64,000 nt of DNA, from contig CM076143.1 in the NCBI GenBank assembly GCA_038025085.1, positions 10,253,001 through 10,317,000 of the forward strand. The letters run 5' to 3'. This DNA is from Tetragonia tetragonoides (taxonomy: Eukaryota; Streptophyta; Magnoliopsida; Caryophyllales; Aizoaceae). The position numbers and the translations under genes were made by a program. The notes under the pieces are model-generated. The model did not search any database and was not told the origin of the DNA. It worked only from the letters and a program-made list of their open reading frames with translations. Positions 20,938 to 30,878 of the stretch are shown in pieces (positions within the stretch are counted from its first letter, which is position 1; each line of letters starts with the position of its first letter).

Positions 20938-21228
20938 AGAAGATGAATGAAGCTTTCTCTCTCTACAAATGAAAATTTCAAAGTTTCAGATTCGCGAGAA
21001 ACAAGTACCCATTCAACAATGTAGTCCAAAATTCAGCAACTAGGCGGAAAAATAAGCAAGTTCAAGACAAAAATCGAAAAATTTGGTCAAGAATCAACCT
21101 ACCTCAAGGAAGTTTAAGCACTCAACAATGGTGAGTATTGCTCGACAATGGCTCGGCGAGAGGAAGAAGAATGAGGCAAAACGCGAGAAAGAAATTCGCG
21201 AAAAACCTTTAGGCTGCTCAAGTTGAGC

Positions 21229-21292
21229 GCCGCTAGCGGCCCTCACAAAGAGCCCAGTGCCGCTAGCGGCGCTGGACTGGGCCGCTAGCGGC
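21229..21292 (+). promoter_or_regulatory. GCCGCTAGCGGC palindrome cluster 2
   Basis: Three perfect copies at 21229-21240, 21259-21270 and 21281-21292, spaced 30 and 22 bp, located about 290-355 bp upstream of the PMD gene's ATG. Spacing and the GCTGGACTGG linker are in the same orientation as cluster 3 in the LTR. Confidence 0.8.
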
Positions 21293-21594
21293 CTTGCCAG
21301 GCCTGCACACGCGGGCCCCCACCTACTGTCCCACGACTTCTTCCAGCCAAGTAGTCGTTACTTCAGTTCATTCGAGGCAAACATCAGTACCAAGCGCGCG
21401 GGAGCGAGTCCCTTTGGCCCACGAATTGAAATTCACAGTTGGCCCATCTTACGGTACCAATCATTTTCAGGTAAAACTAACCCAATTATTTTTGCAGGTC
21501 CCAAATACATGAGCCCGGATATATGCCTCGACGATATTTATCGCCCGGAGTGTCAAAATTATTTTAAGCCCGGTAAATCTGCTGACATCATCAA

Positions 21595-21792
21595 TATCCC
21601 AAAAATCCCAATGTCCCAAAATCTCAATATCCCAAAAATCCCAATGTCCCAAAATCTCAATGTCCCAAAGTCTCAAAGTCCCAAAATCTCAATATCCCAA
21701 AATCCCAATGTCCCAAAGTCTCAATATCCCAAAGTCCTAAAGTCCCAACGTCCCAAAGTCTCAACGTCCCAAAATCTCAACGTCCCAAAGTC
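21595..21792 (+). repeat. 8-10-bp minisatellite (CCCAAAATCTCAAT-type)
   Basis: About 20 short units mixing CCCAAAATC, TCAATGT, TCAATATC and CCCAAAGTC. It lies upstream of a 58-73-bp tandem array and a polypurine tract, the usual place for satellite-like repeats in Tat 3' regions. The ORF at 21257-21820 merely reads through it. Confidence 0.85.
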
Positions 21793-21795
21793 AGG

Positions 21796-22110
21796 TCAGT
21801 CAATGACCGCTTGCGGTTAAACTGTCCTTTCTACGAAAGTCCCAAAGTCCCAACGTCCCAAATTTGGGTCAGTCAATGATCGCTTAAGTTATTGCGGTTA
21901 AACTAGCCTTCTACGAGGTCACAAATTCGGGTCAGTCAATGATCGCTTAAGCTATTGCGGTTAAACTGTCCTTCTACGAGGTTACTTAATTTTGTTTCAG
22001 TCAATGATTGCTTAAACTGTTGCGCTTATACTGTCCTTTTATTTTTTATATGTTTCAGTCAATGATTGCTTAAGCTATTGTATTTAAATTGTTCATACGT
22101 TTTAACCATT
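21796..22110 (+). repeat. Tandem array with 58-73-bp period (TCAGTCAATGA unit)
   Basis: TCAGTCAATG starts at 21796, 21869, 21932, 21997 and 22055. Each unit continues CGCTTAAGCTATTGCGGTTAAACTGTCCTTCTACGAGG with increasing divergence to the right. Confidence 0.85.
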
Positions 22111-22380
22111 TTACAGCCGTCATTTTTGATCGCGCTATCTCGTCGACCTTTTCGTTTCTTATGCAGGGACAGAATCTCGGCATCCGCCGAGTGGTGCTTA
22201 GTTACTGTTTGCTTAGGATAAGCATTTATACTATTCGCTCTCACCAGTTTTATTTCCCATTTACAACCGTCATTTTTAATCGCTCTGTCTTGTTGACTTT
22301 TTTGGTTTTTGTACAGGGACGGAATCTCGACGCCCGCCGAGCGCTGTTTAGTCACTGATTGTCGAAGCACTCTACGTTGA
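22110..22380 (+). repeat. Two ~150-bp imperfect direct repeats
   Basis: Segments beginning CCGTCATTTTTGATCGC (about 22119) and CCGTCATTTTTAATCGC (about 22266) each continue to CAGGGAC(A/G)GAATCTCG and end in CGCCGAG. This is the same non-coding 3' region of the Tat-type element. Confidence 0.75.
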
Positions 22381-22651
22381 TCATTCTCAAAGTATCACTA
22401 ACTTTTTCATTCACTCTGAATACAGGTCCCCAGCAGAAGTTTAGACCAACTACAAGCGGTGTTCTATCCTGCTAACCATAACCTTTATTTCCTCTTGTAT
22501 TCACAGAGATGAAATCTTAGCACGCTACGAGCATGTCCCAACTCAGGTTTGTCTTCATATGCATTCATACTGTACACTCTCACACACCATCTGCACATTA
22601 GCATCCTGCATGTCGCCTTTGGAATACTTTGATCTTCGCTTTTACTCAAGC

Positions 22652-22667
22652 TCGATCAAAGTGGGGG
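22652..22667 (+). other. Polypurine tract of the Tat-type element
   Basis: GATCAAAGTGGGGGC directly before an LTR start TATAGACGCC. Position and sequence fit the conserved AAGTGGGGGC tract of plant Tat elements and fix the element's plus-strand orientation, making the PMD-type genes antisense. Confidence 0.7.
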
Positions 22668-23026
22668 CTTCTATAGACGCCAAAAAAGTGCCTTCAGATT
22701 TCTCCGCAAAAGCCCGATGATGAAAGGAGTAATTTATAAACTTGAACGCTATTTTTGCTTCAATAGGTAAGATAAGGTCTCAGGTTTTTCCCCGATCACT
22801 CCTTTATTCCAGTCTCATTCAAAAGCCCCGTTCAAGAGCTTTCCAACAACACCTCTCATTACCTTTTTCGACTCCCGGTCGCCAAGTTGCGAATCGGGGG
22901 TTGAACCGTCTTTTACCGCCCAAGGGTAAAACGGTCTTTTCATATTTTTCGGAACACTAAATTCCTCCGGAAAATTAAAATAGACTGGATGTCGTCATTA
23001 TGATGACATCCAGCTGGCATATGACA

Positions 23027-23112
23027 GCCGTTAGCGGCTCTGGAATAAAATCCAGAGCCGCTAGCGGTTGTGAGCTGAGCCACTAGCGACGCTGACCTGA
23101 GCCGCTAGTGGC
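23027..23112 (+). promoter_or_regulatory. GCCGCTAGCGGC palindrome cluster 3 (in the LTR)
   Basis: Four copies at 23027, 23057, 23079 and 23101 (GCCGTTAGCGGC, GCCGCTAGCGGT, GCCACTAGCGAC, GCCGCTAGTGGC), spaced 30, 22 and 22 bp. All are one or two changes from the palindrome, and most changes are C-to-T or G-to-A. The cluster ends about 90 bp upstream of the LTR TATA box. Confidence 0.75.
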
Positions 23113-23200
23113 GCTGGATAAGCTTCCAGGCTCGGCTAGTTTTTCAGCCCAAATCCGATTTTCGGCTCCTCTTCAACCGTCCAGCCCTACTTCCTGCGCC

Positions 23201-23210
23201 TATAAATACA
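23201..23210 (+). promoter_or_regulatory. LTR TATA box
   Basis: CCTATAAATACA is a strong plant TATA match in a GC-richer stretch of the LTR. The expected start site is about 30 bp downstream, near 23235. It points along the plus strand into RE1-type copia sequence. Confidence 0.6.
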
Positions 23211-24001
23211 ACCCTTCTCCCTCAGTTCAAAACAGACAGTCTACAGTTGACAACCTCTATTCTCGGGAGTATTGACACCGAGCTTCCCCCTCTTTCTTCC
23301 AAACTTGAGATCTTGCCTTTACTATTTTTGTCAAATATAGCCTACAGTTCAGGTACTAAACTCCTGAGGGCTCAAATTAAATTAATTGCCTATTTGTTTA
23401 TTTTTTAGTAGTCCTAATGTAGATATCATGCCAATCATGTCTTTTATCGCTTACTAAATATTGTCCTTCCAAGCATGTATAGTCATTGTAATGCTCAATT
23501 TGTCAATCGAATTCATGTCTAAACAGAGAGTTAAAAATAAATGTTGTGATGCTTGTGATAAACCAATTAATAGTCTAAGTCTAGGTTGTTAATCCGGTTT
23601 TGCACGAGAAATATGTCTTTAAATTATTAAGCAAACTTGAGTTAGTAGAGGCCGTCATAATACGCGCGAGTTGGGTGCCTAACACCTTCCCACCTCGTAC
23701 CTTCGCCCCCGAACCCTTTATTCTTGGGTACTCATATATTCTATATGAGCGGCAGTCTTTCTAAAAACATGATCAGTTCACTTATCGCGCTATTGGGTTG
23801 TCCCTTCGGATTGTCCCTTCGATAAAACGCCGATAGCAGATTTGTGACCTCTTTCATGGTTTTTATTCAATTCAAGTCTTTACAAAAGCTTTTCTAACTC
23901 GATGGTCCCTTGAAATTATCTAAACCCCCAACTTACAAATTTTCTATAAGGACGTACTCCGTGGCCATAGAAATCCCGGGTTCTTACAGTTAGGCTTATG
24001 C

Positions 24002-24560
24002 CTTATTGATTCAAGAAGAGAAGCAAAGAGAGGTACAATCTGCTTCTCAATTCGTTAATGAATCTGCATCTATGTATGCTTCAAACCAGAATGCTCAAGC
24101 AACACAAAGCTTTCAGAATCAGAATTATCAATCACAGAAATATAGAAATGATAATAAAAAGATCATATATAATCATTGCAAGAAACCAGGCCATATTGCT
24201 AGTAAATGTTATAGACTAGTTGGTTTTCCCAAGGATTTCAAGTTCACCAAGGGTAAAAACATTGCTGGAAATGTCACATTTGATCACAGTGATAATAGAA
24301 GTGAAACTGGAGAGGAGTTTCTGCTGCATAATTCTCATAATGCTCAAGGTTTTTCTGGTAATCCTGGTTCCTGCAATTCTGGTTCTGGCAATAGTGTTCA
24401 AAATTTTTCTGGTAACAACACTCAAGGTGTTTCTCAAGATCAGTTGTCTCAGATTATTTCTATGTTGAATTCCATGCAAGCTGGAAGTAAACCTATTTCT
24501 GGAGGTGCTTCTCAGGTATCTTTGCTTGTTCTAGTCATAATTGGCATGGTAAATGTGTTT
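24002..24560 (+). pseudogene. RE1-type Ty1/copia gag, 5'-truncated
   Basis: The fragment begins abruptly as IQEEKQREVQSASQFVNESA, the middle of copia gag. Residues about 58-70 carry the CCHC-type knuckle region (YNHCKKPGHIASKC, with the first Cys of the knuckle replaced by Asn/His context), then YRLVGFP. A Gly/Asn/Ser-rich linker follows. The frame is lost near 24530, where a shift leads to the protease. The missing gag N-terminus and 5' LTR suggest truncation at the junction with the Tat LTR. Confidence 0.8.
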
Positions 24561-24569
24561 GTTGTAGTT

Positions 24570-25610
24570 GTTGGTCTGCTGATTATACCTGGATTATTGA
24601 CACTGGTGCTAGTGACCATATGTGTCATAATCAAAGCCTATTTACCCAAACACAATCCTTGCCTAGACCTTATCATGTCACTCTACCTAATGGCCAAAAT
24701 ATTGTTGTTCACAAAATTGGTACTGTGAAGATTAATGCTGAAATCATATTACATGATGTGTTATATGTGCCACAATTCAAATATAACTTGTTATTTGTAG
24801 GAAAGCTTTGCAAACAGGCTTTTTCCTATGCCATTTTCACAAATACAAAATGTTATTTTCAGGGCCCTTCCATGAAGAGCCCTCTGGTTCTTGGTAAGGC
24901 ACAATCAAGGCTGTATCTTCTGCATAATCAAAGGCACAGTGGTGTCAAGTATCCTGCATCTTCTGCAGCTTCTGTGTCACAAAATAATCAAAAAGTTTCT
25001 TTTCCTACTCAGTTAGATACCAAGTGTACTCTAACTAATACTTCTGTAGAAAATAAACAGATACATAATGCATGTACTCCTATATTTGTAATTCTGTTTC
25101 TAATAAACAAAATGGTCAAATTTGGCACCAGAGATTGGGTCACTTGCCCTTGTATAAGCTCAGACAATTGTCTATTTTTCCTGGCAATGATATTGATGCT
25201 ATTGAATGCTGTGATGTCTGTCCTAGAGCTCGGCAGCACAGGTTGCCATTTTCCCATAGTCAGACACAGTCCCCTCATACTTTTGCTCTTGTTCACGTTG
25301 ATGTTTGGGGTCTATATCATACATCTACTCATGGTGGCTACCACTATTTCTTAACCATAGTAGATGACTTCAGTAGAGCTACATGGACTCACCTTTTAAA
25401 AACCAAAAGCAATGCTTTTCCCTTACTTCAAACCTTCACTGAAGTGGTCAGTACTCAATTCAATACAAAAATCCAAACTTCTAGAACAAATAATGCTCTT
25501 GAGCTAGGTTCTAGTAGAGAGCCACTGCCTATTTCAATTCCAGAGGAATTCTTCACCAAACCAGTGTTAGAGCTACACCCCAACAAAATGGAATAGTAGA
25601 GAGAAAACAC
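24570..25610 (+). pseudogene. RE1-type copia protease, GAG-pre-integrase and integrase (frameshifted)
   Basis: Protease: the WIIDTGASDHMCHN block near 24590-24640, across a frame change, then VLYVPQFKYNLLFVGKLC. GAG_pre-integrase: WHQRLGHLPLYKLRQLS near 25125. The integrase core starts at HVDVWGLYHTSTHGG and VDDFSRATW (first Asp present). The second Asp region, normally RSDNGLEF, reads SRTNNALEL near 25480, so this active-site residue is lost. The third block [13 protein letters not shown] is in another frame near 25590. At least three frameshifts separate these blocks. Confidence 0.8.
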
Positions 25611-26510
25611 AAACACCTCCTAGAAACTGCTAGAGCCTTTTTCATCCAGTCCAATCTTCCTACTATTTTTTGGGGAGATTGTATCCTCACAACTACTTAC
25701 CTTATAAACAGATTTCCCCTCAAAATCCTTCACAATAAATCACCTCATGAGTTACTCTTCAATACTGCACCATCATATTCTCACCTTAAGACATTTGAAT
25801 GCCTTTGTTATGCCTCAACTCTTAAACAAGAAAGGGACAAGTTTCAGCCAAGAGCCTTAAAATGCCTTTTCATAGGATATCCCCTAGGCAAGAAAGCCTA
25901 CAAATAATATAATCTTGACACTAAGAAAGTTGAGATTTCAAGAGATGTCATATTCCATGAGACATCATTTCCTTCTCTGAATCACAGTTCTAGTTTCTTC
26001 CCTATCACTCCATCTTTTGATCCCACGGCTACATTGTCTGACCCTTTTCACTCCCTTTCATCACCTGTTACCATACCTCCAACTCCATTGTCACCTCCAC
26101 CTCAATCATCTCCTCCTCTCTCTACAGCTCAGTCACCTCCCTTTCTTGTTTCCTCTCCTTTTGTGGTCAGTCCTGAGTGTCAAATACAGTCTCAGTGTCA
26201 AACACAATTTCAGAGTCAGTTTCAGTCTCAAGATTCTACACCTCTTCTAAGAAGGTCTGCTAGAACAATTCAGCAACCTTCTTATCTTGATGATTATATA
26301 TGCAGACATGCAGCCCTTGATTCTCTTACTTTTGATATATTGATTGTGCTTTTGACTGCCCTCACATCATTACTACTACTTCTCTACCTTCCCATGCCTG
26401 TTTTTCTACCCTATCACCCTCTAATCAGCAGTTCTTTACTTCTATTAATGAATTACATGAGCCTGTTAGTTATGATGAGGCAGCAAGTATACCTGCTTGG
26501 CAGGATCCTA
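25610..26510 (+). pseudogene. RE1-type copia integrase C-terminus and Pro/Ser-rich linker
   Basis: [32 protein letters not shown] and [12 protein letters not shown] can be read to a stop near 25910, then VEISRDVIFHE continues. A Pro/Ser/Gln-rich linker (26034-26270) connects to RT. Short ORFs here in other frames are shadows. Confidence 0.75.
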
Positions 26511-27960
26511 TGCAGAACGAATTTGATGCCTTAGAGGCCAATCACACATGGGAAGAGGTTGTTTTACCCAAGGGTAAGAAGCCTATTAGCAGTAAATGGG
26601 TGTATAAGGTCAAGAGGAATGCAGATGGTATAGTTGAAAGGTGTAAAGGGAGAATAGTTATCAAGGGCTATACTCAGAAAGCTGGCATAGATTACAATGA
26701 AACTTTTTCTCCTGTTGTCAAGATGACAACTATTAGAAGCTTAATTGCTACTGCTGTCAAGGTGCATTGGCCTATGCATCAATTGGATGAGAATAATGCA
26801 TTCCTTCATGGGGATTTGGATGAAGACATTTATATGAAGCCACCTCCTGGACTCACCTTATTTGATTCTTCTAAAGTACTGAAGCTTAAGAAGTCTCTTT
26901 ATGGCCTTAAACAAGCTTCAAGACAATGGCATGCCAAGCTCTCCACTGCCTTAAAATGCAGAGGTTATTTACAATCAAAAAATGACTATTCTTTGTTCTA
27001 CAAATTCATGGGCACTAGCATTGTCTTTGTAGTTGTTTATGTTGATGATATCCTTGTCACTGGAAATCATTCAGAAGAAATTAGTGCTCTTAAAGGTTTT
27101 TTGGATTCTACATTCAGAATCAAGGATCTAGAATCCTTGAATTATTTTCTTGGGATTGAAATTCTGCAAGAAGCTCATGGAGTAATTCTTACACAAAGAA
27201 AATTCTCACTGGAATTACTCAAGGAATTTGATACTGCAGATGCTGCTCCCACTCAGTGTCCTCTAGAAACTAATCTCAAGCTCAGACCTGACACAGGAAA
27301 ACCTATTTCTGATCCTAGTCTGTACAGAAAATTAGTTGGTAAACTCAATTACTTGACTCATACTAGACCTGATCTTTCCTATGCTGTCCAGTTCCTAAGT
27401 CAGTTTATGCAAGACCCAAGGGAACCTCATTGGCAAGCTGCTATGCACACCTTGAGATATGTTAAGAGGGATCCTACTTAAGGCATTTACTTGAATTCTA
27501 CTTCTGATATGAAGCTAGAAGCTTTCTGTGATTCTGACTGGGCTTCATGTCCTAACACCAGACGCTCAGTCAGTGGTTATTTCATCTTGTTAGGGGGCAG
27601 TCCTATCTCTTGGAAGAGCAAGAAGCAAGCTACTGTTTCTTTAAATTCAGCTGAGGCAGAATACAAATCAATGAGACGAGTTACAGCTGAACTTGCCTAG
27701 CTCACTAGGCTTCTACATGAGTTTACAGTTTCCATTGTTGTGCCAGTTCCTGTCAGATGTGATAGCCAAGCAGCAATTTACATTGCTAAGTATCCTGTCT
27801 ACCATGAGTGCACTAAGCATGTGGAATTAGATTGTCATTTGTCCGGAAAAAGTTGCAAGAAGGGTTAATTAGCTTGTCACATGTGCGCACTCATGACCAG
27901 TTGGCTGATATTTTCACTAAGTCTTCCAGGGCCTTTGCATCATGGGATTTTGTCCAAGCT
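26510..27960 (+). pseudogene. RE1-type copia reverse transcriptase and RNase H
   Basis: The RT frame 26510-27481 is intact: WEEVVLPKGKKPISSKWVYK, QLDENNAFLHGDL (usually DVNNAFLHG), LYGLKQASRQWH and the active-site FVVVYVDDILVTG box. A stop at 27479 precedes RNase [19 protein letters not shown], then [19 protein letters not shown] (27490-27700), another stop, then [20 protein letters not shown]. Catalytic D-E-D residues are visible. The domain order PR-INT-RT-RH confirms Ty1/copia. Confidence 0.85.
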
Positions 27961-27981
27961 GGGGGTTTCAACACCCTCTAT

Positions 27982-27992
27982 ATTGAGGGGGG
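27982..27992 (+). other. Polypurine tract of the RE1-type copia
   Basis: ATTGAGGGGGG immediately precedes the LTR start TGTTGGGA at 27993. Confidence 0.75.
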
Positions 27993-28292
27993 TGTTGGGA
28001 TTACTTGATTAACTCAGCTCTCCATCATGATTATTTATTTATGTACATGCCACGTCAGATAGAAAGTTTGTTAGGACATAGAGTTTGTTAGAAGGATCCT
28101 GTTACACGTTGTTAGAACCGACTTAGCTTAGTTCTTGAGGTCAGTGTATATAAACATTTTCCATGTACATTTGTTAATCAATCAATTCATTGCTGTAAAT
28201 TCTCAATCAGAGAATTCAGAGCTTATCACAAAATTCTCTCTCTTCTCAAATCATTCTGTTCTTCATTGATCTCGATTCATCTCAAATTCACA
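27993..28292 (+). repeat. 3' LTR of the RE1-type copia (about 300 bp)
   Basis: It starts TGTTGGGATTACTTG. A TATA-like GTATATAAAC is at about 28146, with a transcript leader after it. The end at TTCACA (28292) is inferred from the TG...CA rule, since no 5' LTR is available to compare. Confidence 0.6.
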
Positions 28293-28900
28293 TGGCACAC
28301 GTGAAACTTTGGTTCCAAAGTCTGTAAAAGCAAGAGGGATATGTATACGTTGAGATAAAGTTTGAATAGCTACTAGACCCCTGGTAAACGTTAAACAATT
28401 TAACGTTTCAAAAAAGATAGTTTAAACTCTATCAACCACTATCTACTCCTAGTTTACCGAACACTCAAATTTTAAATAAGTAGTGTTTTAAACTAATGCA
28501 AACTCTACCACTACTCTAAAAGCTGTTGCCGAACAGGGCCATTCCCAAACAAGTCTAATATGAGACGAAATCAAAGTAAAATAGAGTCACAACTGACGCT
28601 ACCCATCGACCTTGTTTCATTCGAAAGTGACATTCATCTTAACGTTTATTGTAATAAGACGGTTTTAAACAAATTTTTGTGTATATGTCCCCTGCCATCA
28701 AAAAAGAAAAATGTTAACTCGACAAAATAAAAAAGAAAAAAGAAAAATGTTATAGTCTATGTAGTTGCAAATGAAATAATGTCAAAGATAATTAGCTAAT
28801 TAACTGCCTCATTTTCTTCTCTCGATCCAATTTCACCTTTCCCCTTCTCCACCGTCATTTAATTTGTCAATTTCAGGGTGAAAAATAACAAAAATTTTAG
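28293..28900. other. Intergenic DNA, nothing recognised
   Basis: AT-rich sequence without coding signal, RNA gene or clear repeat. Confidence 0.5.
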
Positions 28901-29753
28901 GGTGATTGCCATCAACGGCAATCACCGTAAGAAATAAATCCGAACCGTAGATTCTAAGAGAACCGATCTAAACCATTCAATATATTAACGATAGATTTAT
29001 TACTTAAATTACTTTTCAAGGAACAAAATAATAGTAAAAATAATATTAATAAATGAATTGTTACGGGATGTTTGGTCAAAGAGTTGTGAATTTTGTAATG
29101 GGCAAAACAATCCCCTTTCTCTATCGCTCTCCTTTCAACATATGGGCATTCTTTGACAATGGCTTCCTAGCATTGGCTTCTTAGCTGCCATCAACAGGTC
29201 ATTAACTATTGGACAGTGATTTGAGTAAACAAAAGTCGGGCCAATCTAATTCTTCATCAAAATTTTAATGGGTTTGACTGTTTGAGGCTTTGAGCCATAA
29301 ATATGGCTTCCACAGTTCCATGGGTGTTTTGCCAGTGCCGGCGGTGGGAAGCTACTTCTATGGCCTTCATGGAGGTGGCGTCGGAGTTCGGATCGGTGAT
29401 GCCGAAGTGGGAGTCATATTTAGTGATGTTTGATTAGATAATCTGTGCTGATTTCGGGTACTTGGTGACTGCCGAAAATGGTGAAAAAGTTGGGAGGGAG
29501 ATGACAAAGGTACCCAAATCAAATGGTGAAGGAGAGAGAGAACGGATGGTTTTTCCCATGACAGCTCTCCCAAAGTCACAGGTTCACAACCAAACATCCT
29601 GTAATAATTTTTATTTTTACTATTATTTTGTTACTTAAAGAGTTATTTAAGTGATAAATCTATTGTCAATATTTTGAATGGTTTAGATCTGCTATCTCAA
29701 AATCTACGGTTCACATTTATTTCTTATAGTAATTGCCGTTTGGTGGAAATCAC
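28901..29753. mobile_element. Foldback/MULE-like element with ~200-250-bp inverted termini
   Basis: Left end GGTGATTGCCATCAACGGCAAT is the diverged inverted copy of the right end (ATTGCCGTTTGGTGGAAATCAC, 29732-29753). The match continues inward: GAACCGTAGATT, GATCTAAACCATTCAA, AGATTTATTACTTAAAT and GGATGTTTGGT all recur as reverse complements (29585-29710). The ~500-bp centre has no transposase. No target-site duplication is obvious. The structure fits a non-autonomous MULE or foldback element. Confidence 0.65.
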
Positions 29754-29929
29754 TCTGGAATCATTGGAAAAATAAAGTTTGCCATATATTGGAAAACTCA
29801 AACATTTAATTTCCATCCGATAAAAACAAGGCATGAAAGCATGATAAATGACTTGCATTTTTCAATACCTGGGTTCCATTATAAATCAAGAAAATGGCAA
29901 CACATAAATGCAGTTTCTGAACTCTTAGA

Positions 29930-30216
29930 ATGGCAACAAATAGTGGTAAGGTAAGTTTGAGTCTCCTAGTAGATCCAAAGGCTAAGAAAGTTATCTTTGC
30001 TGAAACAAACAAAGATTTCCTAGATTTGCTCTACCATGCATATCTTGTCACTCCCTATCAGAACTATTGTTACTCACCTCACCAATTGTAATGATGACAA
30101 CAAATGCATTATTAACGGTTCTCTTGGTGATCTTTGCAAAAGCTTCCAGGCCCTGAGTACTGCACCCAGCATCTTCAAGAAATTCTATACATGCCAATGC
30201 ATTTTATATATTAGAT
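29930..30216 (+). pseudogene. DUF674 family protein, 5' part (copy A)
   Basis: ATG at 29930 opens MATNSGKVSLSLLVDPKAKK followed by VIFAETNKDFLDLLYH, the typical start of plant DUF674 proteins (function unknown). A frameshift in the CATGCAT stretch near 30036 moves the reading to ILSLPIRTIVTHLTN, CIINGSLGDLCKS and FKKFYTC. Homology ends near 30216. The next 50 bp are unrelated, and then the 5' LTR of a copia element begins. The segment 30064-30216 is repeated at 36242 on the far side of that element. Confidence 0.75.
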
Positions 30217-30267
30217 GGAAGGGTGACGCTCGTCACCTTACCAGCGCTTATTCGCAATTATGCCCCA

Positions 30268-30854
30268 AATTCAACAATAAATATGGTTCATTACTTAGCA
30301 GCTTATTAGTATATGGGTAAAGATTGTCATGTGGGCCCAAGCTATCAACAAGTTATTCTTGTATTTCCTGGTGGAGTAACGTGGAACTTGATTCCACTAA
30401 TTTTCTCATTGTTCGGCGCTTAAACCAGAAGTTCACATGACTAAGTCTTTTTCCCATGCTCATGTCTTTTGCCCAGTTAGCGAAATATTTCACCGACTTT
30501 CAACTCTGTAGTTTTCAATCTTGAGTTGGACTTTATTTGGCCTACTGCTATGTTATTTCTTTTAAGGTTATTTAATTAACCCTAACCTTGTATTGACTAA
30601 TCTCGAATTCTATTGTATCCACATCTAGAGAGACAGTGCCCCTTGAGAGAAATTGTAACTTCTCTACATCCTCCATCTCCATAGAGGATCCTTTGTACTC
30701 TTCCTTGATTACCAGTGGATTTTTCTGGCTCGTCGTCGCCCGTGGTTTTTTACTCTCACACTGTGGGTTTTCCACGTAAATCTTGTGTCTTTATTATTGT
30801 TCTTGTTTTACTTCTCGTACTTAATTTCCGCACTATCGAATTTATATCCCAACA
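30268..30854 (+). repeat. 5' LTR of the Tnt1-type copia (start missing)
   Basis: From ATGCCCCAAATTCAAC to TATATCCCAACA it matches the 3' LTR at 35638-36241 almost base for base. The first ~15 bases of the LTR (TATTGGGTTTT in the 3' copy) are absent. It contains GGTTTTCCACGTAAATC near the end. Confidence 0.85.
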
Positions 30855-30856
30855 AC

Positions 30857-30868
30857 TGGTATCAGAGC
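30857..30868 (+). other. Primer binding site (initiator tRNA-Met) of the Tnt1-type copia
   Basis: TGGTATCAGAGC, a perfect 12-nt match, starts two bases after the LTR ends. Confidence 0.9.
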
Positions 30869-30878
30869 CTAGTTCGTA

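Larger units (their letters stand above)
22672..23988 (+). repeat. LTR of a Tat-type element (~1.3 kb)
   Basis: It starts TATAGACGCC after the polypurine tract and ends near GGGTTCTTACA, where RE1-type copia gag begins without any copia LTR. It holds a 29-bp palindrome (22985-23013), the GCCGCTAGCGGC cluster and a TATA box at 23203. No matching 5' LTR is in the window, so the element is incomplete. The 3' boundary is set only by the start of copia coding sequence. Confidence 0.55.

Noticed and set aside
21595..22110. CRISPR-like regular repeats
   Set aside because: Units are contiguous or near-contiguous tandem repeats without unique spacers, and the DNA is plant nuclear.
22742..22960. 72-codon ORF in the Tat-type LTR
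   Set aside because: No family similarity, and it lies within LTR sequence upstream of the TATA box.
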